Position numbers and translations under genes: made by a program. From the NCBI RefSeq assembly GCF_001461035.1, contig NZ_LNAM01000197.1:1-64000 (forward strand): 64,000 nt of DNA, read 5' to 3'. Under the pieces are notes generated by a model. The model worked only from the letters and a program-made list of their open reading frames with translations, was not told where the DNA came from and ran no database searches. This document shows, piece after piece, positions 1 to 7,123 of the stretch (within the stretch, counting starts at the first letter, position 1; each line of letters opens with the position of its first letter). Source of the stretch: Acetivibrio ethanolgignens. Lineage in GTDB: Bacteria > Bacillota > Clostridia > Lachnospirales > Lachnospiraceae.

Positions 1-2
1 AT

Positions 3-350
3 ATAACTAGAGAGGCAATTAAAATTGATAGCAAAATTGGGATTAAGAGTGGTAGTAAGAGTGGTAGAATATCTAATTTAGATGATGGTTTAAACTTTTC
101 TAACAGAGCATTAGAGCATATGGGAGAAAGCGGAAGACAAGTTCCGATACAAACATTGCAAGATGCAATTAGATATGGAGAGGCTATGCCAGACCCTAGA
201 GGTTCAAACGCAACGATGTATTATACAACTATGTATAAAAATGGAAAAATGTATAATTTGGAAGTGTTGTATGATGAAATTTCTAATACAGTGTATCACT
301 TTGAGTATGCAAGAAAAGCAATGGGAAACTTGCCAGCAATACCTAAGTAA
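3..350 (+). CDS. C-terminal end of a polymorphic toxin (5' end outside window)
   Basis: The frame is open from the left window edge, so only about the last 115 residues of a larger protein are visible. A linker rich in K, S and G (KSGSKSGR, about residues 16-23) leads into a compact domain of about 85 residues with an ALEH motif, a TLQDAIRYG segment and a C-terminal hydrophobic strand pattern. This layout resembles RNase-type (BECR fold) polymorphic toxin tips, but I cannot assign a family. The colicin-immunity-like gene 23 bp downstream supports a toxin role. The same KSG junction starts the two other toxin modules of this island (6220 and 10411). Inference: a secreted or contact-dependent toxin whose delivery domains lie left of the window. 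Confidence 0.6.
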   Translation: MTREAIKIDSKIGIKSGSKSGRISNLDDGLNFSNRALEHMGESGRQVPIQTLQDAIRYGEAMPDPRGSNATMYYTTMYKNGKMYNLEVLYDEISNTVYHFEYARKAMGNLPAIPK

Positions 351-373
351 GGAAGAAGGAGTGATGAAGAAGC

Positions 374-646
374 ATGACAGAAAAAGAGCAGTTATACTAT
401 CTGATTAATGGAGTTTTAGATGGCACATATCAGGTTAAGACATTTTGTTCAGAATTTACAAGAGTATATGATTTAGAGGTTGACTATGAGCAGTTGTCTG
501 AACTGGAGAATAAAGAATTTGGAGATTTGTGTGAAATGGCAGGTAGATTTTCTGATGACGAAAAAGAGTTAAAAATTCCAAATATGTTTTTCTCTGAGGA
601 AAGTATTTTGAATAAAGCACAATATGTAAAACAACTATTAGAGTAA
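374..646 (+). CDS. Immunity protein, colicin-immunity-like
   Basis: A 90-residue acidic protein that starts 23 bp after the toxin stop, with GAAGAAGGAG upstream. The body has the look of the small helical self-protective colicin immunity family (Colicin_immun, colicin D immunity type): an FCSEF segment, an acidic middle and a C-terminal PNMFFSEESILNKAQYV stretch. Its place directly behind a toxin tip supports an immunity role. Presumed function: binds the adjacent toxin domain in the cytoplasm and blocks it. The family assignment is from memory and tentative; the toxin-immunity pairing is the stronger inference. Confidence 0.6.
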   Translation: MTEKEQLYYLINGVLDGTYQVKTFCSEFTRVYDLEVDYEQLSELENKEFGDLCEMAGRFSDDEKELKIPNMFFSEESILNKAQYVKQLLE

Positions 647-655
647 GAGTTTGGC

Positions 656-700
656 AAAAGCCAGCAAGAGTAATCATAATGATTTTCTGCTGGCTTTTTT
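656..700 (+). terminator. Intrinsic terminator after the first toxin/immunity pair
   Basis: An 11-bp stem (AAAAGCCAGCA pairing with TGCTGGCTTTT) closes a 21-nt loop and ends in six T. It lies 10 bp after the immunity stop and would end the toxin/immunity transcript. Confidence 0.85.
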
Positions 701-717
701 ACTACATGTGGTATTTG

Positions 718-1005
718 CTACTTCAAATCCGTCAATTCCAAAAGCAGTGCGAAACAACACTGCATCGCCATACGGAAGACAACTGTGGTATAGGCTTCAT
801 TCATTGCATTGATAGTATCAATCCAGTTGAGTATAACTTTTCTCTGGTCATCAGATAAATTAAGGTTTTCATATTGGGAACATAATTCCTGCTCCTGCTG
901 TGAAAACTTCAGATAATCAGCATCTTGCATTACGTTCTGGTAGATATTGTCATGCTGACGTTCTTCTAGATGGTTATAGAGCAGATTCCAAAAATCAATA
1001 TTCAT
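718..1005 (-). CDS. Small acidic hypothetical protein (DUF6809-like)
   Basis: A 95-residue protein on the reverse strand with a strong site (AAAGGAGG about 10 nt before the ATG). It is helical and rich in Q, E, L and N, and ends in a hydrophobic helix (CCFALLLEL). The shape, an N-terminal LLY motif followed by helices, resembles small DUF6809-type proteins common on Clostridia mobile elements, but this match is tentative. It converges on the toxin/immunity unit and diverges from the HUH gene. Function unknown; probably part of the mobile island. Confidence 0.5.
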   Translation of the reverse strand: MNIDFWNLLYNHLEERQHDNIYQNVMQDADYLKFSQQEQELCSQYENLNLSDDQRKVILNWIDTINAMNEAYTTVVFRMAMQCCFALLLELTDLK

Positions 1006-1269
1006 TTACATGTGACCTCCTTTCAGAACCACAGGATACCGTAGATGTGGGGCATAATCTATTCAGACAAATGGACAATAATTTCAGATGAAATGTATCA
1101 AATTGAACAAATACATTGTTTTATGAGCGGTATCAGTTACATAAAAAGAAGTCCTAAAAGCGGTAATTCTTATGAGGTTACCTTTTGTAACGGCTGGTAG
1201 AGGATGCACTCTTCTTCTTTTTATTTATTATGTATCAACATAAGGACAACCAAAACCCTCCCCCATTAC

Positions 1270-1432
1270 ATGTATCTATTAATTAACAATCATGGCTCTG
1301 TTGCGAAGCAATTAAGAATCCATGATTTTAATTAATAGATACTAGCGAATTTTTTGCCATCTGGGTGCACATAAGGACATCCGAATTCAAAACATAATAT
1401 TTAGTTCCAAAATGCTGATATTAACGCACTTC
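1270..1432 (+). repeat. Hairpin-bearing direct repeat A, left copy
   Basis: This non-coding block is repeated at 11094-11252 in the same orientation. Its core is a long imperfect hairpin: arms 1272-1295 and 1320-1342 pair along about 22 bp with one bulge, around a 24-nt loop holding AAGCAATTAAGAATC. ACTAGCGA follows the hairpin in both copies, and further matches (AAGGACAT, ATATTTAGTTCCA, ATGCTGATAT) run to about 1430. The two copies differ at a paired position in a compensating way (A-T in this copy, G-C in the other), which suggests selection on the folded form. It lies directly upstream of the HUH gene, where an origin or transposon-end hairpin would be expected. The rest of 1006-1269 holds no gene I can support. 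Confidence 0.7.
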
Positions 1433-1471
1433 TTTTAAAACAAATTTTTGTTGCGAAAGAGGTGCGTTTTT
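1423..1471 (+). promoter_or_regulatory. Hairpin covering the HUH gene ribosome site
   Basis: Arms 1423-1435 and 1456-1468 pair at 12 of 13 positions around a 20-nt loop. The right arm contains the AAAGAGGTG ribosome site of the HUH gene and is followed directly by TTTTT and the ATG. It could hide the ribosome site or act as a leader terminator, keeping Rep-type protein production low. This part of the leader is not conserved in repeat copy B. Confidence 0.5.
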
Positions 1472-2404
1472 ATGCGTGTAAGAAAAATGAATCAAGTTGA
1501 CGTGAAACTACATGATTTAACCAAAGTAAAATTGAAAACTGCTGGTAACACTTCAGTTGTCCAGTTTACGGCTGGAAATAATAAAACCTGCACAGTCCGT
1601 AATCTGTCAAAAGATACTTACCTTGATACTCGTACTGGTGAGGTAAAGCAGAAGAAAAAATCCGAAAGTCGATACCAGTCTCCAAAGAGTGTGCGAAAAA
1701 GTATTAATCGTTTAATGGATTTAATACGGTGCAATGCCACAGACCCTGCCAAGTGTAAGTGGATTACGGTTACTTATGAAAATGTGATGACTGATGGCAA
1801 ACAAGCCTTTCTGGATGCAAAGTTGTTCCTGCGAAAACTCAAGAGATATCTTGCCAAGCAGATTGAAATTAGTTCTGGTCAGCAGTCTTTCAACTATATC
1901 ACAATAGCAGAACCTCAGGGGGAAAGTCATGGCAATTCGTGGCATCTGCACATTTTGTTAATTTTTGAAGATACTGCTCCATTTATCGAAAACGATACGA
2001 TTACGGAACTATGGAGTCATGGTATCACTTTCACTCATAAAGTTTTTGATGGGGATGGTCTTGCGTTATATTTTAAAGTCTATTTAAGTGACATCGAGTA
2101 CGAAGATGATAATGCTGAAGATGAAGATAAAGATAATACTGATAAACCTGCTACAGTAGAAAAGTTGGTAGATGGTGTAACGAAGCAATTTATAAAAGGT
2201 GAGAGACTGAAATATTACCCTAGAGGTATGAATCTGTTTTCTTCCAGTCGAGGAATGAAAAAGCCAGTAGTGGAAGAACTGACAAATAAAGAAGCTATGG
2301 CTCGTGTGGGAGATGCTAAGCTGGTGTATCGTGAGACTTATTCCATCGGTGCTGACAAGAAAGGCAATCTGGTAGATAAACGGTATTATAAGAAAAAAGT
2401 CTAA
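1472..2404 (+). CDS. HUH-family rolling-circle Rep-like protein
   Basis: A 310-residue protein. The metal-binding HUH motif is WHLHILLIF, about residues 158-166, after a YITIAEPQG strand. Further on, LALYFKVYLSD holds tyrosines placed like the catalytic Y of rolling-circle initiators. An acidic linker (EDDNAEDEDKDN) and a basic tail (RYYKKKV) follow. It would nick single-stranded DNA at a hairpin origin and stay joined through tyrosine. I chose the ATG at 1472 over an upstream TTG because AAAGAGGTG is spaced 7 nt from it. Repeat A, with its long hairpin, lies just upstream as a natural substrate. It could serve an integrated rolling-circle plasmid, a replicative transposon or an integrative element; no helicase or mobilisation gene is visible. 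Confidence 0.75.
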   Translation: MRVRKMNQVDVKLHDLTKVKLKTAGNTSVVQFTAGNNKTCTVRNLSKDTYLDTRTGEVKQKKKSESRYQSPKSVRKSINRLMDLIRCNATDPAKCKWITVTYENVMTDGKQAFLDAKLFLRKLKRYLAKQIEISSGQQSFNYITIAEPQGESHGNSWHLHILLIFEDTAPFIENDTITELWSHGITFTHKVFDGDGLALYFKVYLSDIEYEDDNAEDEDKDNTDKPATVEKLVDGVTKQFIKGERLKYYPRGMNLFSSSRGMKKPVVEELTNKEAMARVGDAKLVYRETYSIGADKKGNLVDKRYYKKKV

Positions 2405-2461
2405 AAAGTGGTAATCTGTTTCGGGATTTTATTCAGAATGGTAGCATTCAAACACCATATG

Positions 2462-2788
2462 TCTGTTTCGATTCATTCTGATTTTTCTAATATCAATCAA
2501 ACCAATATCCCCCGAAACCTGCTCATCAACCGATACTGCATAGTTCCATAAATCCGCAGAATATTTCTTCTATCATGGCATTTGAATTTTTGTATATGCT
2601 TGATTTTCTGCGTATTTTCAGAAGTAAGAAGTGTGGTATCAAAAAATAAGATGAAAAAAGTGTATAAATTTAAACAAATCTTTTAAACATTTCCTGCCGA
2701 CTTTAAGGAACTTTGGAAACTACAGACTGTTTTCAGAATGACGCATATAGGCATAAGTTAACCAACAATGAAAAGGAGGCTGGTGTTT
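2462..2788 (+). repeat. Conserved non-coding block upstream of serine recombinase, copy 1
   Basis: About 327 bp with no supported gene, matched by 8980-9306 in the same position before the second recombinase. Long stretches are identical, for example CCTGCTCATCAACCGATACT and TATCATGGCATTTGAATTTT. Conservation outside any frame suggests a recombination site or promoter region used by the recombinase. Two GGTA motifs (2410 and 2440) sit just upstream. Confidence 0.65.
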
Positions 2789-3250
2789 ATGATTTATGGA
2801 TTTATATCATCACTCGATGATGAGACAACAAAGGTGTTTTTCAGAAGTAAGAAGATTCGTGGGAATAATATTTATAATGCTGGAAGTCTTGGTGAACTTA
2901 CATCGGTTCTGCAGAGTGGAGATGTAGTTTATACCGTTAGCTGTAATCGTTTTGCATCGGTGCGACAGGTGTATACTTTTGCGAGGTTCTGTCATGAAAG
3001 GGGTATCGTTCTTCATTTTGTGGCAGAGCCTTATCTTGATATGGGCAACGGTAAGCAGTGGAGACCAGCTGTTGCCAAAGTCATTGCCAGCATGGTGGAG
3101 AGTGAACAGAAAGCAAAGGGAATGATGGCACAAGGATTCAAGATGAGTGATTCCCAGTGGGAGTATGCCTATCGGTGCTTTGAGTTGATGAACCTTGATA
3201 TTCTGGCACATCTGTTTTCTGCGGATGGTGTACTGAGGCGTGGTAGCTGA
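2789..3250 (+). CDS. Small serine recombinase-like protein, copy 1
   Basis: A 153-residue protein with the resolvase/invertase catalytic fold only: YGFISS near the N-terminus (candidate nucleophile serine), a GDVVYTVSCNRFAS strand-loop matching the conserved GD...DRLaRs segment, then CHERGIVLHFVAEPYLDM and an AKVIASMVESEQ helix. The usual C-terminal helix-turn-helix is missing, as in the second copy. The canonical DRL arginine pattern is altered to NRF, so activity is uncertain. The start is the ATG at 2789, 9 nt after AGGAGG. It is followed by a 390-bp gap and then a tyrosine recombinase. Confidence 0.65.
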   Translation: MIYGFISSLDDETTKVFFRSKKIRGNNIYNAGSLGELTSVLQSGDVVYTVSCNRFASVRQVYTFARFCHERGIVLHFVAEPYLDMGNGKQWRPAVAKVIASMVESEQKAKGMMAQGFKMSDSQWEYAYRCFELMNLDILAHLFSADGVLRRGS

Positions 3251-3640
3251 TTGATACTGGTAAGTTTGGCAGTGCGTATTGTGTTGGTTCTGGGGTAAAT
3301 GTGTAGGGTGGTTCTTTCGCCCTGCTCCTGCCTTTGGGGTATGGTCTTGCGGTTTCCGCTTGGCTTGCCCCTCACGCCTGCACACAATGCCCTACGGTGC
3401 GTTTTATTGGCTTTGGTGCGTACTACTGCCACCGTGGGGCAAAAATCGAAATTTGGGCTTTCTGGGGCTTGGGATTATAGTTCTTATTCGTACTGGTTTA
3501 GGAACTATGGCTATACTGGTGGGTTCTGTGGTATCGTTAGCGAATTTTAGGAACTATCTGGGTGTAGTTATTGGAACTTGGCATATTTTGGCTGACCTTT
3601 ACTGGTTGGTCTGTGATGATATTTGATTGGAGTTGGTGTA
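3251..3640. other. 390-bp gene-free gap between two recombinases
   Basis: No frame here has a ribosome site or recognisable product. The GC content is higher than in the neighbours (for example around 3300-3440), and the frames look like chance openings. A phrase near 3484 (CGTACTGGTTTAGGAACTATGGCT) recurs in the second module at 9728, where most of the gap has been deleted. It may be a decayed gene or a recombination site. Confidence 0.5.
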
Positions 3641-4216
3641 ATGAATAAGAGAACAAGAGCAATAGACGAAGATACCTACAAGCTGATTATAGCCACCATG
3701 AAGAATGGTTTTGTGCATGAAGGTGTGCAGTCTAAGCCCAATGGGAGGGTTGCCACAGTTCTTGTACTGGAATATAATCTTGGTCTGCGTGTTGGTGATA
3801 TCCTGCAACTTAAGGTAGACAGTTTTGTGAAAGATGGCAGTCGGTATCGTCTGGATATATATGAGCAGAAGACTGGCAAATACAGAAATTTCACAGTACC
3901 GAATGAAGTGTATCAGTTTGTGCGTGATTATGCTTATGCTCATGGTATCTCTTCAAGTGCAAGATTATTTCCGATTACAGAAAGAGCAGTATTGAAGCAT
4001 CTGAAGGCAGTATGCTCTTATCTGGCTCTTAACGGGGTAGGTTCTCACAGTTTCCGCAAAGGATTCGCCACTAACGTGTATGTGAACAATCATTACAATA
4101 TCGAACTGGTCAGAACCCTGCTCCAGCATTCCAGTGTGAATGTGACCCAGAGATATATCGGTATCGGTAGTAAGGAACTGGAAGAAGCCATCCAGAAGAA
4201 TGTCTGTCTTGGGTAG
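3641..4216 (+). CDS. Tyrosine recombinase, catalytic domain only
   Basis: A 191-residue protein carrying the tyrosine recombinase signature: arginine in LGLRVGDILQL, HSFRKGFAT (H-x-x-R), and LLQHSSVNVTQRYIGI with the final H and the catalytic Y. It lacks most of the N-terminal core-binding domain, being about 100 residues shorter than Xer or phage integrases and closer in size to FimB-type invertases. The start is the ATG at 3641 with TTGGAG 9 nt upstream. It could integrate or excise the island, or invert DNA. A 39-bp piece of its 3' end recurs at 9872-9910 in the collapsed second module. Confidence 0.8.
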   Translation: MNKRTRAIDEDTYKLIIATMKNGFVHEGVQSKPNGRVATVLVLEYNLGLRVGDILQLKVDSFVKDGSRYRLDIYEQKTGKYRNFTVPNEVYQFVRDYAYAHGISSSARLFPITERAVLKHLKAVCSYLALNGVGSHSFRKGFATNVYVNNHYNIELVRTLLQHSSVNVTQRYIGIGSKELEEAIQKNVCLG

Positions 4217-4248
4217 AATGGGCGAAAAAGAGAATATATTATTTTATT

Positions 4249-4294
4249 ACTGCATCCTATATGGCACTTTGTCAGTAGGGTGCAGTTTTCTTTT
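4249..4294 (+). terminator. Intrinsic terminator after the tyrosine recombinase
   Basis: An 11-bp stem (ACTGCATCCTA with TAGGGTGCAGT, one G-T pair) followed by TTTCTTTT, 33 bp after the stop codon. Confidence 0.7.
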
Positions 4295-4298
4295 GCTC

Positions 4299-4874
4299 TG
4301 GTAGCAAGAAATGTGTGTGTTGATAAGATGGATTATTTGATACGGGAAGATGTTTTAGCAGGAATAACAATGATAACCATGTGAGTTGGTGGCACAAATC
4401 CATTAGCTGGAAATATGGTGTGTATAAAATGCCTTTGAAACAGCTCAGCTGGTAAATCTACATCGATGAAAGTATATGGGACTTGGGGTATGGTTACAAT
4501 GTCTTTTTCTTTTAAGAGAAAGCAGAATTAACTTGAATACGATGGTATTCAGAGTTAACATCACGACACTTACAGAAGCAATTCGTAAGACTTTTGTAAG
4601 TCCTGCATTTCTTGCAGGAAGTATCCATCTCCATGAAAGTCAGCGGTATTCTGTTTGGAATATTTTGCGTCTGACCAGAAATGGATAGGCTGTACCACTC
4701 TTGCACACTTGGTTGCTGAAAAGATGCGTAATTCCGAGACAGATGCTTAAAAGTTGAGATTGCCACTATTTTGCTATTCAAGTGAGACATATAAACTTTT
4801 GATAAGGTTTGAATGACAAAATATGAATGCCATGTCTTACGCAAAGAATACTTGAGAGATAGGAGTTGATTTTT
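4299..4874 (+). ncRNA. Candidate IS110 left end and bridge RNA region
   Basis: About 575 bp without a credible gene, directly upstream of an intact IS110 transposase. IS110-group elements are known to carry a long non-coding left end that encodes a bridge RNA with loops pairing to target and donor DNA. Several local inverted repeats are visible (for example CTTACAGAAG...CGTAAGACTTTTGTAAG near 4567-4600 and TGCATTTCTTGCA near 4603-4615). The exact RNA ends and loops cannot be fixed by eye; the call rests on position and family knowledge. Confidence 0.4.
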
Positions 4875-6110
4875 ATGACAAAAGAGGATTTTATTTATGT
4901 GGGTATTGATTTACATAAGGAGACCCACACCGCAGTCATCATTGACTGCTATAACAACAAACTTGGCGAGATTACTTTGGCCAACAGACCAGCCGATTTT
5001 CCTAAGCTGGTAACTAAAGTAAAGAAATGTAATACTGATGGAAAAGCTGTAGTTTATGGTCTTGAGAATGCATATGGTTACGGCAGACCTTTAGCGGTGT
5101 GGCTGATTGATAAGGGGTGTCTTGTAAAAGATGTTAATACCGCTATTTCACATCGTCAGGCGAAACACCGAGGTGCCATGTATCGAAAGAGTGACAGTGA
5201 TGATGCAGAAGCCATTGCCCTTGCAACTCTAAATATGCTTGATAAACTTCCAGATGCGTGTCCGAATGATGCATACTGGTCACTTGGTCAGCTTGTGCAT
5301 CGTAGGGATAATATCATGAAACAGCGAACCAGACTGGTTAACCAGTTGCATGAACAGTTATGCATCGCATATCCATCTTACAAGCAGTTTTTCAATGATA
5401 TCAGCAGACCTACTGCACTGTATTTCTGGGAGCATTACCCATCAAGAAAGTATCTAAAGGGTAAGACTGTTGAGGATTTGCGTGAGGAACTTGTTCCTGT
5501 CAGTCACAATAAATGTTCCACCAAGACCTGCGAGAAAATCCTGGATGCTGTTGCCAGTGACAAAGTCAAAAATAATGACTTCCAAGATGCAAGAGATATG
5601 GTAACCCTTAGTATTGTCAGCGATTTACAGCACTATGACAAACAGCTGGCTGAAGTAGATAAGATGTTAGAGAAGATGTATAAAATGCTGGGTTGTACAC
5701 TTACCACAATCCCAGGGGTAAATGTTATCACAGCAGTGAAGATTCTATCAGAAATCGGTGATATCAAACGTTTTGCCAATGCCAATAAACTGGCACAGTT
5801 TGCTGGTATTGCACCGCTTCATTTATCATCCAGTGGTAAAGGTAAGGATTTTGCTACAAAGCAAGGCAACAGAAGATTGCAAGCTACGATTTACTTTCTT
5901 GCGATTCAGATGGTGCAGGTATCCTCTAAAGGTACACCGAGAAATCCAGTAGTTCGTGCATACTACGAGAAGCGTAAAGCAGAAGGTAAGACCAGCCAGC
6001 AGGCTTTGATTTGTATTTCAAGACGATTAATCAGTATTATTTATGGAATGTTAAAGAACGGTACAGAGTACCGAATGCCAGTAGTGGAAAATGCTGGCGA
6101 AACTGTATAG
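4875..6110 (+). mobile_element. IS110-family transposase, intact
   Basis: A 411-residue recombinase that moves its element through a RuvC-like DEDD domain guided by a bridge RNA. The N-terminal domain begins YVGIDLHKETHTAVI (first D), then YGLENAYGYGR (E) and KSDSDDAEAIA (D-D pair). The C-terminal Tnp domain has TIPGVNVITAVKILSEIGD, QFAGIAP and SSSGKGKDFATKQGNRRL, which includes the conserved serine region. Length is normal for the family. The start is the ATG at 4875, 9 nt after AGGAG, not the upstream TTG. A long non-coding left end and a short right end fit the IS110 group rather than IS1111. The element ends cannot be placed because this family lacks terminal inverted repeats. Confidence 0.9.
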
Positions 6111-6145
6111 TAATAATGGCAAATATGTGATATTATTTTTAGCAG

Positions 6146-6240
6146 ATGAAACAGTCGGCTTTGGGAAGTGCATTCATTTTTCGGAAGAGTGGCATCGGCT
6201 TGGATAATTATAAGGGTAAAGAGTCTCTGTCAAGAGTGGT
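6146..6240 (+). repeat. Conserved tail between IS110 gene and toxin module, copy 1
   Basis: About 95 bp that recurs at 10336-10430 behind the IS110 remnant. Shared stretches include GTCGGCTTTGGGAAGTG, GGCATCGGCTTGGAT and AAAGAGTCTCTGTCAAGAG. In both copies the match stops at AAGAGTGGTA, and a different toxin domain begins. This is either the IS110 right end plus a shared pre-toxin stretch, or the homology segment through which cassettes are swapped. Confidence 0.65.
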
Positions 6241-6606
6241 AGTAATGCTATAGACTATTATGTTGGACCAAATGGTAAAGTATTACCAAGTCAATATAAG
6301 GATTGGATTGGTACGAATATACAAGAGGAATTACTGAGCCAAGCAGAAAATCCACAGTTGAAAAATGCAATAAAACAGTTATATAGAGGAAAGTCATTTA
6401 TAGGGGATGGTGGAACTGCAGATGTGATTAGATTTGAACAGGAGACAGGAATTATGCTTGGAAAGAATGGTGGTTCTCATGTTCAAAAAGGAATAGACAT
6501 GGCAAGTTATATTCAAAACAAGATTTTGACACAAAATTTAAGTGACACCGACAGGACTTTAGCTACAAGATTATTAGACGATTTAAATAGCGCATTAGGT
6601 AGGTGA
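6220..6606 (+). CDS. Orphan polymorphic-toxin C-terminal module, headless
   Basis: The frame is open for 128 residues from just after a TAA at 6217 to a stop at 6606, starting SVKSGSNAIDYY without a ribosome site or good start codon (the first candidate is a TTG at 6358). The domain has YVGPNGKVLPSQY, a GDGGTADVIRFE motif, HVQKGIDMA and a C-terminal DRTLATRLLDDLNSALG. I recognise this pattern as a tip found on Rhs/LXG-type polymorphic toxins but cannot name the family. It begins at the KSG junction shared with the other modules and is followed 6 bp later by an immunity gene. It is likely silent unless recombined onto a full-length toxin gene. Confidence 0.65.
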   Translation, partial: RVSVKSGSNAIDYYVGPNGKVLPSQYKDWIGTNIQEELLSQAENPQLKNAIKQLYRGKSFIGDGGTADVIRFEQETGIMLGKNGGSHVQKGIDMASYIQNKILTQNLSDTDRTLATRLLDDLNSALGR

Positions 6607-6612
6607 TAAATT

Positions 6613-6978
6613 ATGAATTATGGTAAATTGTATTCGGAATTTAAAGCGGCTGTACCTGAGAGTGTTGGCTTTTGTGAGGAGAAAGAAGTGGAAAATTTTA
6701 TTGATGATACGGTTGGGATTCATGTGTCTTTTGGTATGATTGTTGTTCCTTACATACTTTGTATTGTAGATAATCGAGAAGATACGGTAATACAAAAAAT
6801 TTTCTGCTTTATGGAGCAAATGGCAATTTGTCAAGATATTAAAGTGCAAGAAGTGTTAGATTTTACAATACTGGAACAATTAGCGGATGAGGGACATGAT
6901 AAGCTTCAAGAATGTAAAAAATATATGGGAATGAATACCTTACAACATTGTGAAAAAGTTGAGGAATACTTTTATTAA
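6613..6978 (+). CDS. Immunity protein, DUF7674-like
   Basis: A 121-residue acidic protein starting 6 bp after the toxin module stop, with TAGGTGA before the ATG. It contains VVPYILCIVDNREDTVIQKIF, FMEQMA and ILEQLADEGHDKL, then KYMG near the C-terminus. This pattern of a short beta segment followed by helices matches my memory of the DUF7674 family, often found beside polymorphic toxins, but the assignment is tentative. Presumed role: neutralise the toxin domain encoded just upstream. Keeping an intact immunity gene behind a headless toxin fits an orphan cassette. Confidence 0.6.
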   Translation: MNYGKLYSEFKAAVPESVGFCEEKEVENFIDDTVGIHVSFGMIVVPYILCIVDNREDTVIQKIFCFMEQMAICQDIKVQEVLDFTILEQLADEGHDKLQECKKYMGMNTLQHCEKVEEYFY

Positions 6979-7037
6979 ATTTAATAATGGTTATATTTTA
7001 GGATTTCCAATTCCCTAAATCTCTTTTTCAAAAAAAT

Positions 7038-7089
7038 AACTGTATCGCCTACATATTATTCACTTTATAAACAGGTAGGTGATACAGTT
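7038..7089. terminator. Hairpin between convergent immunity and methylase genes
   Basis: Arms 7038-7052 and 7075-7089 pair at 14 of 15 positions. The stem has A/T-rich runs on both sides (TTTTTCAAAAAAA before, GATTTTATT after), so it can act as a terminator for both converging transcripts. Confidence 0.65.
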
Positions 7090-7123
7090 GATTTTATTCC
7101 ATTAGCAGAGGAAGTGGGGAAGA

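Noticed and set aside
900-1200. Forward frames at 900-1091 and a 35-codon frame at 1093 ending PKSGNSYEVTFCNGW
   Set aside because: The first is antisense to the DUF6809-like gene with no ribosome site. The second has the KSG motif but no site or upstream toxin; it may be a cassette scar, not a gene.
3279-3626. Two overlapping forward frames and reverse frames in the 3251-3640 gap
   Set aside because: Compositions rich in W, C, F and G, no ribosome sites, and the matching region is deleted in the second module. They look like chance frames.
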